A stretch of 64,000 bases of DNA. Origin: Bagarius yarrelli (lineage: Eukaryota > Chordata > Actinopteri > Siluriformes > Sisoridae). The stretch is from contig VCAZ01000022.1 in assembly GCA_005784505.1 (NCBI GenBank), positions 5,467,195 to 5,531,194 of the forward strand, read 5' to 3'. The translations under genes and the position numbers were made by a program. Below are positions 22,691 through 33,668 of the stretch, in pieces; position 1 is the first letter of the stretch, and every line of letters starts with the position of its first letter. The notes beneath the pieces were generated by a model. The model did no database searches, was not told the DNA's origin, and saw only the letters and a list, made by a program, of their open reading frames with translations.

Positions 22691-24467
22691 AACTGCTGTC
22701 AAGAAAGTCAAAAACATAAAACATTAGAAGTCTTTCCTAAATGCAAAAATGGATTTATAACATATTTTGACCATTAATTTTTGTTTAGTGAGAAGTAAAA
22801 GGAACTGTTTAAAATTAGATACACTGTCAGGAAACAAAAAACAGACACTTTTGGAGAGCGAGTTGTGAACAAACAGCCTTAGCCCAAGTTCAAAAAGGAA
22901 GGACATGGCACTGGAAAAAATGTTCTGAAGAATGTCCCTTTAACAAAAAGAAAGAAAGCTGTGTTTAAATTGCATATTAATGGGTTATGGGTAATGGGAA
23001 TAAAGGGAATATGGGCACCTGCCAGATCATGCTATACAACCTCTACCTGAGTTTGTTGTCAGGTTTCGATTTAAGTGTTTTTATGCAATGGTGGGCTTTA
23101 TTCAAGAACCTTTTCATACAAACCAATCAAGTGGCCCGAAAGAGGTCATTGTATCACCCAGTCATATAATTTACGTTAAATACAAAGTCCCCATTTGCTG
23201 TTTAAATTCTGAAATGATATTACAACTCCAACCCAACTAGACATTAAAGAAGGCTGATGAAGATAAAGTTAATTACATATTAAAACTCCAACCAGTAGTT
23301 TATATTATCGAAACTGAACCACCAGATATTATAACCTCCCGTGGTTTACAGCAGCCAGATGGCAGGCAATGGCTCTGGAACCTTGACACCCAGTTCTTGA
23401 AACATAAATTGGTCAATCTGAAAAAGTCCCATACCTACCTGCTTTATATACCCCACTTACAAGAATCTGTTGAAATTTGACCTAAGCACAGAACACAGTT
23501 GGGTGGGAGAATTAGCAGATTTCAAATTTGATATTTTTTACCAGGTATAGAAAAATAACAATGTTATAGATAAATTGTGTTAATAATGGCTTAAAGGTAG
23601 CCTACATTTGCCTCATTGAGGTAAAAGGCAAAAGACGTTTGTTACGTGCAACTTGTGCCCCAGAGGAAAGACTCTATCCATGTTGCTGGCAAGTAATTCT
23701 AATCTAATGAAACACCTCATCATCACATGCTGCTACAACATTAAGGCAGTGTTAATTATAGTAAATTAACAATTCACACTGTAAATTGTTTGGGCTTGGC
23801 ACACACCCCCCAGATTAATGGTGTAAAAATCATGACATGTTTACGTTAGATATAACTTTTCAACTTTGCAGAAGATGACAAACTCAGATGATAAGAGAAC
23901 TGATCCTGCCGAGAAGTCCGAGGTGTAAGTTATTTAGAGTTATATAATTCATTCTCTGAATAAAACATGTTTGTGTATAGTTGCTCAAGTGTAAACGGAT
24001 ATAATTCATTAATAATTAATAATTATTAATTGCGTTGATGTAACACCTTTCTAGATTTTTGTTTTGATGGTCTCTAAATGAATTTGTAATATATTTTGCT
24101 CAGTTTTCGTTAGCTTATAACACTGTCGTGCTAAAATATATAGATGTTTTGGAATATCTACTTTAAGTTTTTGTGTTTATTATGTATTTTACCCATTTTG
24201 GGGCAGTTTTGCTATAATACTGCCTTACCAACATAGCTTATTTACAAATATCTGTTTTTAGGTGTAAAATAACAGCTTTTGAAATATTTTTTTACAAGTA
24301 ATTGCACCACCTTGCACAGGGACAGGTGTCATTCAGTTTTTAGTGTAAGTGAGTTTACATCGTAGAATTATACTTTAATGACACTAAAAAAATGGTTATC
24401 TTTGTTATGCATGGCTGTAAGTGACTGCTAATTATAACGTGTATATTTCTTTTATTTTGTTATCGTT
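22691..24467. other. No gene established; one exon-like patch
   Basis: Mostly AT-rich DNA with no domain. A short patch at about 23874-23925 (MTNSDDKRTDP..., then gtgtaagt) looks like a first exon but does not join in frame to the exons at 29.1 kb, so it is not annotated as one. Confidence 0.45.
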
Positions 24468-24536
24468 ATTCATACTGATAACAAAATAAAATTCATACTG
24501 ATAACAAAATAAAATTCATACTGATAACAAAATAAA
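24468..24536. repeat. 23-bp tandem repeat, three copies
   Basis: Three identical 23-bp units built from attcatactgataac and aaaataaa follow without gaps at 24468, 24491 and 24514. Confidence 0.9.
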
Positions 24537-24794
24537 ATACATGTTGTCTTATGTATACTGGACACAATAGTTTTTTCTTCATTATCCCTATATGCACTGT
24601 TTTACCTTGGGTGTTTCTTTTGCACTTCTTTTGTGCCACTTCATACAAATTAAGACATATACTTGGATTTAAACAACTTGAATATGTTAGAATGACATAC
24701 AATCGGGAAAAGTTGGGACGTTTTTTAATTTTAAATAAAACTGTGATAAAGAGCCAGGAAAAGGATCCATAATGCAGGTATGGGTTTTATTTAA

Positions 24795-26200
24795 CAAATT
24801 CACAAGTCCTCTCGTTTTTCGAGAATCCATAATTTTGTGTACCTGATATATCTGAGCTTCCTCCACCTCAAGAGGAGCTGGTGGCTCGGAGGATTGGGGT
24901 TCGAATCCAAGCTGTGAGGCTTTAACAATGAGACGTAGAATGAATGCAAGATATGATATGCTGGTGCGAGTTCTAAGCTGTAAGTGACGGGGTAAAATTG
25001 CTTCACGATCTGGAAGGGCCCCACATATGCCCATGTTGCCCAGGTTGATATTGGGGATGTGGACCTTGTCGGCAACGTCTTAAAAAAGTTTAAGAGCGAC
25101 AGCCAGGCCACCAGTAGGCGTTCTCAACAAGCTCCTGTGTATGTTTAATAACTGGATGACCAGAGAGGAGGCTGAGAGTGGTTTGAACTCATGACCTTAT
25201 CACCTTGTCTTGAATTCTGGGCACACAGACTTTGTCCGGAGGGCAGGAGGCTGGAGGGGATTGTTTCTATGTTTAGCAGTAATCGTCGATGTCACACCGA
25301 ATGAGACCAAAAACAAAAATAGGAGTCAAGATTGACTTGATTGTTTTAGATGCTGTCTTCCCCACTTTTATTGATCACGTTGTTGATGATGAGAGCGGCT
25401 GGTTGCTTAACATATCAGGGAGCCCTCATGTCTGTCTTTCCTAGACAAGGCATCAGCTTTGGTGTTCTTGATGTCACACTGAATGGGACCAAAAACGGAG
25501 TTAGGGGTCAAGATTGACTTGATTGTTTTAGATGCTGCCTTCCCCACTTTTATTGATCACGTTGTTGATGATGAGAGCGGCTGGTTGCTTAACATATCAG
25601 GGAGCCCTCATGTCTGTGTTTCCTAGACAAGGCACCAGCTTTGGTGTTCTTGGTTCTGGGCTGGTATGTCATGGAGAACTGGAACCTAGTAAACAGTAGC
25701 GCCCAACAGGATTGCCGTAATTAGACGTTTAGCTGACTTAAGATATTCTAAATTCTTATGGTCAGTAATGACCTGAAAGGGAGTGCTCCTCTCCAACCAA
25801 TGCCTCCACTCAGTTAGATCTAACTTGATTACAAAAAGTTCCTTTTTACCAACGTCATAGTTACGCTTTGCTGGAGTAAGCTTACAGGTTCTCTGACCCA
25901 CAGTCCAAAGCATCCACCTCAATTATGAAGGGTAAGGCTGGGTCAGGGTGTTGCAATAGGAGGGCTGACATGAACTTTCTTTGAGCAAGGTGAAGGCTGG
26001 AGGGTTTTACCCTTACGTGAGTGACACGGCAGTCAAACTGTAGTTCCTGATGCCGGTAAAAAATGGCAAACCCCAAGAACCTCTGAAGTTCTTTGACTAT
26101 TTTAGGAAGAGGCCACTCGGTAACTGGCTTAACTTTGCTTTTGTCAATAGCAAACCCCTGAGCACTGATATGATAACCAAGAAACTTGACTTCACCTTAG
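24795..26200 (-). pseudogene. Gypsy chromovirus pol remnant, minus strand
   Basis: Read on minus: a RT/RNase H linker with KELQRFLGFAIFYR (about 26100-26050) and LLQHPDPALPFIIEVDA (about 25960-25905). An RNase H piece follows (KRNYDVGKKELF and VITDHKNLEYLKSAKRL, 25870-25720). After a deletion come the integrase C-terminus (YVGPFQIVKQ and SFYVSLLKPH) and a degraded chromodomain (25080-24800). The region between 25115 and 25680 is foreign and holds a 182-bp tandem duplication. Compare 49.0-51.1 kb for the intact order. Confidence 0.8.
25288..25651. repeat. 182-bp tandem duplication of LINE 3' UTR sequence
   Basis: Two direct copies start at 25288 and 25470; both contain tgattgttttagatgctg, atcacgttgttgatgatg and catatcagggagccctcat. 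The same words occur once at about 39850-39930 in the 3' UTR of the nested LINE, so the unit derives from that LINE family. Confidence 0.8.
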
Positions 26201-26204
26201 TGGA

Positions 26205-26820
26205 ATTCACACTTTTTTCACTTTTTTTTTTACTGTTTATTTCCAGTATAATATGTAGGTAGGCCATAGCCTTTATATACAATGGCTATTAAACCTTAAT
26301 CTCTAATGATTTATCTCTTTAATTGAACTTTAATTACGTTTATTTGATTTTGATATTTCTGTCTGGCTTACTTATTTCTGTTCTAACTGTATAATATACA
26401 CGTGTTTATAAGCATACACAATAAGTCAAGATAAACTAATCCATGAATATTTGAAAATATTGCCAGATAACCATAATGTACCTGGGGGAAAAAATGCTAA
26501 AAAAAACCCTTTTTTTTTTTTAAACCTAAGACTTTACAATTATAACAGGTATGTGTAGACCATTCATTGATGGTAAATTTAGGCTAGGAATTGTTTGTAC
26601 ACAAAGTTTTTTCCACAGAAATGAATAACACAGGGTGTTCTATTCTTTGACCAACAGATTAGAGGGGGAAAAAGGCTTAAACGCATAAGGTAACTGGTGT
26701 ACACTTAGGGCTTAGCTGTTATAGAGCAAAACACACGTAGGCACATGTAAATCCTATACACAGAGTTTCCCAGCATCCTATACACAAAAAAGAAGGTTCT
26801 GAAGTTAAAAGGTCATCTGT
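26205..26820. other. No gene seen
   Basis: AT-rich DNA between the Gypsy and Tc1 remnants; no motif recognised. Confidence 0.5.
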
Positions 26821-26821
26821 A

Positions 26822-28150
26822 CAGTACAGTGCCTTGATAAAAAAATTCATACCCCTTGAACTTTTCCACATTTTGTCACCTTACAACCACAAACTTAAAT
26901 GTATTTTATTAAGATTTTATGTGAGACCAACACAAAGTAGCACATGAGTGAAGCGGAACTAAAATGATATACGGTTTTAAAATTTTCAGCAAATAAAAAT
27001 CTGAAAAGTGTGGCGTGCATTTCTATACAACCCCCTGTACTCGGATACCCCTAAATAAAATCCACTGCAATTAATTGCCCTCAGAAATCACTTAATTAGT
27101 TAATAGAGTCCACCTGTGTGTAATTTAGTCTCAGTATAAATACAACACAAACAGGTATAAGTTGTGAAGAAGTTTAAAGCAGGGCTAGGTTATAAAAATA
27201 TCTGAAGCTTTGAACATCTCAATAAGCACTGTTCAACCCATCATCCAAAAATTAAAAAAAAGTAAAACTGCAACCCTACCGAGACTTGGCAGACCTCTTA
27301 AACTGACAAACCGAGCAAGTTGATCACTGGTCAGAGAAGCAGCCAAGAGGCCCATGGTCACTCTGGAGGAGCTGCAAAAATACACAGCTCAGGTGGGAAA
27401 ATCTGTCTATAGGACAACAACAAGTCGTGTACTCCACAAATTTGGCCTTTATAGAAGAGTGGCAAAAAGAAGGCCATTGTTGAAAGAAAGACATAAGAAG
27501 TCATGTTTGTAGTTTGCCACAAGCCATGTAGGGGACACAGCAAACGTGGAAAAACATGCTCTGGTCAGAAAAGCTCAAAGTTGGACTGTTTTGTCCTAAA
27601 TGCAAAGCGCTATGTGTGGCAGAAAAGTAACACTGCTCATCATCCTGAACGCGCAATCCCCACTGTGAAACATGGTGGTGCCAGCATCATGCTGTGGGGA
27701 TGCTTTTCTTCATCAGGGACAGGGAAGATAGATGGAGCTAAATACAGAGCAATCCTGGAAGAAAACCTGTTGGAGGCTGCAAAAGTCTTTAGACTGGAAG
27801 GAAGACTTACCTTCCAGTAAGACAATGACCCTAAACATACAGACAAAGCTACAATGGAATGTTTTGTATCAAAGAATATTCATGTGTTAGAATGGCCCAG
27901 CAAGTCCAGACCTAAATCCCATTTAGCATCTGTAGCAAGACTCCCCTTTCAATCAAGCTTGAGCTATTTTGCAAAGAAGAATGGGAAAAAATTTCAGTCT
28001 CTAGATGTGCAAAGCTGGTAGAGACATAGCTCAAAAGACTTACAGTTGTAATTGCAGCGAAAGGTGGCTCTACAAAGTATTGATGTCAGGGGGGCTAAAT
28101 ACAAATGCACACCACACTTTTTGCTTAAAATTTTAAAAACAATGTATCAT
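26822..28150 (+). mobile_element. Tc1-like DNA transposon, nearly full length, inactive
   Basis: The left terminus (cagtgccttgataaaaaaat, then cacattttgtcacc) matches the other Tc1 ends in the window. A transposase pseudogene fills 27340-27960, and the right part runs into tgcacaccacactttttg near 28110. The far terminal repeat is eroded, so the right border is approximate. Confidence 0.8.
27340..27960 (+). pseudogene. Tc1 transposase, frame-broken
   Basis: Several frames together cover a Tc1 transposase. They give the second HTH part (EELQKYTAQVGKSVYRTTTS, 27370-27430) and NAKRYVWQKSNTAHH with HGGASIMLWGCFSS (27600-27715). Then come the DNDPKHTDKA block with the second catalytic Asp (about 27823-27852) and a degraded PDLNPI block near 27910, where the catalytic Glu is expected. 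Stops and frameshifts lie between these blocks, so it is inactive. The enzyme would cut and paste the element at TA sites. Confidence 0.8.
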
Positions 28151-28214
28151 TTTTGTTCATGATAGTTAGTACATCAAACAATAATCCACAAACAGACAAG
28201 GAAACACAGGGGTG

Positions 28215-28238
28215 TGTATATATATATATATATATACA
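28215..28238. repeat. (TA)n microsatellite
   Basis: A run of about 11 TA units immediately precedes the SINE B fragment. Confidence 0.85.
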
Positions 28239-28239
28239 C

Positions 28240-28365
28240 ACATTTACATTTGCAGCATTTGGTAGACGCCCTTATCCAGAGCAACTAACATTTATCTTAT
28301 TTATACAACTAAGCAACTGGGGGTTAAGGGCCTTGCTCAGGGGCCCAGCAGTGGTGCCTGCGGGA
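28240..28365 (-). mobile_element. SINE family B, truncated at the tRNA-like end
   Basis: The phrases tttacatttgcagcatttgg, ttatccagagcaac and gggttaagggccttgctcag match 9135-9240. The head with A and B boxes is missing. Confidence 0.7.
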
Positions 28366-28369
28366 ATTT

Positions 28370-29108
28370 AACCTTATGCTTTCATTGTTTAGATATCTTT
28401 TTCTTTCTGGTCGTTCTCCGTTTTATGTGCCAGTTAGTGTCTTTATCGTAGTTAACGTCTTTTATCACTGTGATACTGATGTCAAAAACGTATCATTTAT
28501 TTTAGCATTAGCACACATTTTTCATGTAACCGGGTGGTTATAAGTTAAACAACGAATTAACATATCCTCTATTATATACTGTATGTTTTGCTAATCAGTG
28601 TTTGTTGCACAATTTTGCATTGACGTTAGTTTTGTGTAGTTGGGATGTTTTTCTTTAAACATGTAATTGGCTGATTTAGTCTCGAAATAAATAATAACCA
28701 TTATATTTCTTTGTGCTTTTATGTATATGATTGCTGTGGAAAGCTGTAGATGCATATTTGATGTTCAGAAAGCATATTGTATGCTTTTAATTTTAATGAG
28801 GTTACACTTTGTATGTAAATGAGGGTCTGATAACCCTTTTGTCTTTTTTTATGGGTTCTGCGGCTCACCATGCCATCAATCAGTCACTTCTAGGTGTGAA
28901 GGCTTGATCTCAGATAGTTGTTAAAGCCATAAAACAGCTGCATTTTATTATTATAATTAAATTAATAGATGAAAGAAGAAATTGTGATGTCGTGTAAATC
29001 CTTATAGTGGTTATTGTGAAATTTAAAACAGACATACTAAGGTCTAACAATTACTACTTTTTCTGTCATACAGATCACCATGCACAAAAAAAATGTGATT
29101 TTTCCCAG
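28370..29108. other. No exon established upstream of the multi-exon gene
   Basis: This AT-rich stretch ends in an acceptor (tttttcccag at 29099-29108). It probably belongs to the first intron or 5' flank of the gene that follows; I could not find the first exon with its start codon. Confidence 0.45.
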
Positions 29109-29737
29109 GACGCGTTAAGGTCGTGTTCCGTAAGGGGCCACTGGGATATCTTCTTCAGGAGCCAACCGATGAGGCAAGGACAAGTCTGCAGGACAAGTCG
29201 GCACCGAGGAAGGAGGAGCTTGTCAGGCAAAACGCTCTGACTGTAGTCCATCAGAGAGGAGGTGATTCAGACAATAAAGACGTTTTTGGGGAATACATCC
29301 TGCAGTTTGGAAAGTACAAGGGAAAGTCGTTTCGGTGGCTTCTCGAGAATGACATGGGCTACACCATCTACCTGATGAGGAACCCTCAGCAAGAAGAGAC
29401 TGCAGGAGTTTTTGTGGCAGAAGGACACAGCAAGACCAGTCTGTTATCTTTTGTTAATTATGCCCAGAGCTTTGAGGAAATCCAGTCTCTTTTTAGCTAT
29501 GTGACCAAAAATCCAGGTGAACCAACAGCCTCATCAGAGGGTGACCAGCTGGTTGGTTTCGGCGCTCGTGCCAAGAGCACATGGTGGGAGATTTGGAACA
29601 GTAGAGCTGACGGTTATGCGTCGTTCATAATGAACGTAAATTGTGCCTCAGGAACACGGATGTACAAGTTGCAGCAATACCTGCGGAGTCAAATCCAGTC
29701 AGCTCATCTACCTCAAGTGCCACATCTAAGCCAATGG
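29109..29737 (+). pseudogene. N-terminal conserved exon of the transposase-like gene
   Basis: The exon encodes RVKVVFRKGPLGYLLQ, a charged stretch, then GEYILQFGKYKGKSFRW, LLENDMGYTIYLMRN and SLLSFVNYAQSFEEIQSLF, and a Trp-rich STWWEIWNSRADGYASF block. This FGKYKG-WLLEND-GY module recurs in fish proteins of this kind and may bind DNA or a partner; that role is inference. The acceptor is tttttcccag and the donor ATGG|gtcagt. Near 29690 the frame shifts by one base: a Ser/Thr-rich tail that reaches the donor in phase 1 lies in a different frame from the upstream domain. Confidence 0.75.
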
Positions 29738-29873
29738 GTCAGTTGTTTGTTTTTTGCTTATAGTTGCAATTGTGTTACTTATTATGTGTGAAGAGCTTCA
29801 GCTAATGAAGCAACATATTTCTTGAAATATTCCACTATGGTTACCTAAGAACGCTTGTCTTCTATCACTGCAG

Positions 29874-31280
29874 AAATGGATGATGACGACGAGTTGGAGA
29901 GTGCAATGTTGAACATCACTCCCTCTAAGCTTCAGCGACAATGTACATATTACCTTCTCTACTGACCACATGCAATAAATTGATTGTGTGTGTTTTGAAT
30001 GTTTAATTTATTTTTTTTTGTGTTATCACTAGCTCCACCACCACTAACATTATCAGGTTCATACTCAGCTGCTGAACTGGGACTGTCTACAAGAACAGGA
30101 AAAGGTTTTTACACCTCAGATTAGGCTCAGCACTGGAGCACAGTTCTGTTGAATTGTGAGATGAAATTCTCTCCAAGTCTGAAAAAAGCCTTTCTTATTT
30201 AGTTTAGCTGTGTTTTGTTTATGTTAACAATGTCTGTGCCGTTGGCAAAATAATAACTGTTCAAGGGGCTATGAATTGATGTTGAACCATGATGAGCTGA
30301 GCCACAATTTGGGTAAGCACTCCGAGTTTGTCAAAGTTTTAAATGTTCCTGTCTATTAACACACCATGTGGCATGTGCATGTATGTTACCGTTTTAAATA
30401 CCCTGCTTCAGTCTAACATGGAGTAAGCATAATGCATCCTATTTATACCTCTTAAATAAGCAGGTGAAGTAAGAGTATTTGTAATACAAACATTTGTAAT
30501 ATATACCTTTTATTGTTAACCTTTAAATTCTGACTAGAGTTTGTATTTTACAGAACCTTCTGCTGCCCTTACCAAACCACCACACGCCAAAGAACTGCCA
30601 CCAGTTCATGGTAAATACATTATAATTCTGTTTATCTATTTAGACATTTGTTTCGGTTTTTCGATAACTTTTTATCCTCCTGTTAGCACCAGCTCTGCCA
30701 GCTACAAAAACACCCCTGCCCATTCCTAAACAGCTGATGTGTCTTGTACCAGAGCAGTCTGATTCCACACAAACTGATACGCTAGTTTTATCTGCAGGTG
30801 TGTTAATTGTTTGCTAATTGTCATATCCACTTTATGTTATTTTTTTAGTATTTTAAGTCATGTTTTTTTATAATCTCCTACTTCTTTTATTAATATAAAG
30901 GAATGATGCTCTGTTTTAGGAAACATCATCACCATAGACAGCTCCACAGCACGAAGGGTACTTAATTTTGAGGAATGTGGAAAAGATGGTAAGGCTGTAT
31001 TGCACTTAACCAAACATATTAAAAGCATTATGGGTGTGCCGAAATCATTCTAAATTTAGATTGAATTGTTCATAAATCCTTTTAGAAAATCCCTTATATT
31101 CCGAGACCACTACACATGGTGTCCTGCATACAGTTGAGGTATCACATGGTAAGACTAAGGTTTTTACACTTTATGCTGTATCAGTAGTGTTTATTGTCTA
31201 ATGTAAGTTTTTTAAAAGTTTTTTTTTTCTGTTCCCCAGCAAGCTCACCACAGCTCACACAGAGCTCACCACAGCCAGCT
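29874..31280 (+). pseudogene. Seven small linker exons (all phase 1)
   Basis: Exons of 69, 72, 57, 111, 69, 63 and 41 bp each have a good acceptor and GT donor and begin and end in phase 1, so any one could be skipped without loss of frame. They encode an acidic start (MDDDDELESAML), then Pro/Ser/Thr-rich stretches (APPPLTLSGSYSAAEL, PSAALTKPPHAKELPP, PALPATKTPLPIPKQ, SSPQLTQSSPQP) and a more structured IITIDSSTARRVLNF. The last one (31240-31280) appears to end in phase 0 and does not match the next exon, which suggests another one-base change. The linker probably is disordered. Confidence 0.65.
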
Positions 31281-31338
31281 GTAAGAAATATCTTTCGGTG
31301 GTTTTATTAAGGGCTAAATTGATTCCTAGATACCATAG

Positions 31339-33583
31339 GTTTCCCAGCGAACCAGCCACCAGCCGTTACTGTATGCCCTTCTCCACAACCTCTCCGTTAC
31401 GATCATGATATCCGTCAGAGGATGTGGATGAAGACAGAGCTGGAATCACTGGGTCTATGGCCAGGCTCATGCCCTGTGAGCAACCCCATGAAGACAGTGT
31501 CATTATGGCGTTAACCACCTCAGCCAGAGCTAATTGACACCATTACAGATTTACCATCGCCCAAATTTTTCCAGCTTCATCCTTTTTTTATTTGGAAGCC
31601 TGAAAATGACACCTACATGGCTAGACTTAAAAACAACTATGCTCTGCCATGTATTGAAGGGTGTAAGCAGACACAAGTCACTCACTTCCGCTGGAGTTGG
31701 TAGGCCTCGTGCTATTGTGGGCATCACTGGACAATACTACCTGTTTTCTTCACGGTTGTGCTGCAAGGCCTGTTAAAAAAAATGGTCAAGGTCTGCAAAA
31801 AAAGATGGTATGCAGACAACCCACGGTGGCTGGAAAAGCTTCCAAAAAGATTTATTAATCTACTTCCTGCTGTTCTTACCTATAAGAAGGCCGTCTGTAA
31901 ATCTTTATTAGATGAGCTACGGCATACAGGTAAATCACCCACAGACATAGCTAATCAAGTGGCTGAAATGATGCACCTAAAATTTGAGCGTGCAAACTTG
32001 GCCTACCTTCTCGCTTGCCAGAATGTCCTGGATTCTGAAGCTGGAAAGTATGGTCAGAAAGGAGACTCAGCCTGTCCCTTTTGGTGACTACGATGATGCC
32101 AATGGATGGAATGGACTCAGTGTGTCTGCTCACTACCTTACTGACTGCCTCTTCTATGAGTACCAGCGCCAGCAGGAAGCCATTCAAAGGCTTCTTCAGG
32201 GAACATTTGGGCAGGCTTTCCGCTCCGACCACACTCGTAAGGTGGTAAGAAAGGTGACTTTTACATCAGGCACGATGTCATCATATGCCATAATGAATGA
32301 AAACTGGATGGTTTTATTATGGGTGATGGTGCAGTCAGAGACACAAAAATCATTGGAACCCATGTACCAAGGGTTGGCGAACCGCTACAGCAATGCCAAA
32401 GTGGAGAAGGCACAATACCAGTGGGTAGATAGGTGAAGCTTTAAACACGTCTTGACTGATAACCGGTTGCATTTATTAACAATTAACATAGAATTAAAAA
32501 GGACATGCCTCTGTTGTTTGTTTTAGGGATTGCTGTGCAGCATTAAGAGTGCCAGATCCTAAAGAAACGGAGCACTTGAACTGGGATGCTTGGCGGACTG
32601 TAGATGCTGTGATCGCCGAGGCCAGTTCTGATGAATTGCTTAACAAGTGTGCATTAAGATCCCACTTCCAAATCCAAATATTACAATTAAACTGGACCTT
32701 TTTCACTGCATGAGACGCTTTCTCCGTGAGTGTACGTCAGAGCATCACCCTCTGTATGGCTTCTTCACCCAGTATTTGTCTGCCGCTTTCAGTGTGGTAG
32801 ATCAGGAGGACTTACAGAAGCTTAAAAATGCCTATGCATTTTGTGCGATTCACCCTGCCAACCCCAGCAAGCAGCACATTCGGGAACACTGCAGAACGAA
32901 GATCCCTCACCCGAAGAACTTGTCACAAGGGTGGAGAGGGTTATGCAGCTTTTTTTCATTTGGCAACTGATCCAAATAGTGTTCCCTTGTACAGACCCAC
33001 TATGCTTAAGGCATGGCTTATCCAGCGTGTTCACAACCTCTGAGCCGGTGTTAGTGATCCTGAGGTGACTGGTGGGATCCTGTATAGACATGGAGGAACG
33101 CTGCAGCTCAATCATGTCAAGGGCGAGGGAGCTAAAGTAGATGTGTGGATAGCTATAAGAGGAACATCTCAGCAGGAGGGCTATCACTTTCACCAGGCGC
33201 AGTGGGTCACTGGCACATGTGTTTCCTCTGAACTGTTTTAAGCCCAGGGCATGACAGGCGTGGCACGGTGAACTTTCAGCGTCTTGTGGACCTAAAAGTG
33301 CCAGGTGTTCGGCTCCCAGGTGTCTTTGATCCATTTCTGATCGCAGATCTCAATGCTGTTTCGGCAAAGGTGTTAGGAACACCAAAGTATCCCGCCTTTC
33401 AGGTGTCCGCCAAAGATTCAGGGGAGAGGTTTGGGCTGGAGTATGTGGAACCTGGATGTCGTCCTGTTGTACTGGACTGGGAAAAGCACAAAAGCAAGAC
33501 TACAGAGGATTTTAATCCAGCTGAGCAAAGAAGCACACACACTTCCCAGTCTGCGGACCAGCAGAGTCCTGAGTGCAAGACGG
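31339..33583 (+). pseudogene. RNase H-fold-like core of the transposase-like gene (two exons)
   Basis: Exon 31339-32432 starts with a conserved region (LRYDHDIRQRMWMKTELESL, KFFQLHPFFIWKPEND) and a Cys-rich block (LCCKAC). A helical region follows, then FRSDHTRKV (Asp codon at 32227). The exon ends in WVDR, split by a phase-2 intron, and exon 32527-33583 resumes DCCAALRV (Asp at 32528). Next are LDLFHCMRRFLRECTSEHHP (about 32690-32750), VTGGILYRHGGTLQLNHVKG and GTSQQEGYHFHQAQW, and the block ends with GLEYVEPGCRPV. The order DHT...VDRD...DLFH resembles DDE transposases of the ISL3/MULE type; the third acidic residue was not identified. Several frameshifts and stops interrupt it. Confidence 0.65.
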
Positions 33584-33668
33584 GTGGGTATTTTAAAGAA
33601 AAAAATTATTATCCTAAATTTAATATGTGTCAAGTAACACTCTCTATGCACCTTTATTGCTGTTGTAG

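Noticed and set aside
23874..23925. Possible first exon of the 29.1 kb gene (MTNSDDKRTDP, gtgtaagt donor)
   Set aside because: Both possible donors give phase 0 or 2, while the exon at 29109 needs phase 1, and the joined frame meets a stop. It is also 5 kb away across other repeats.
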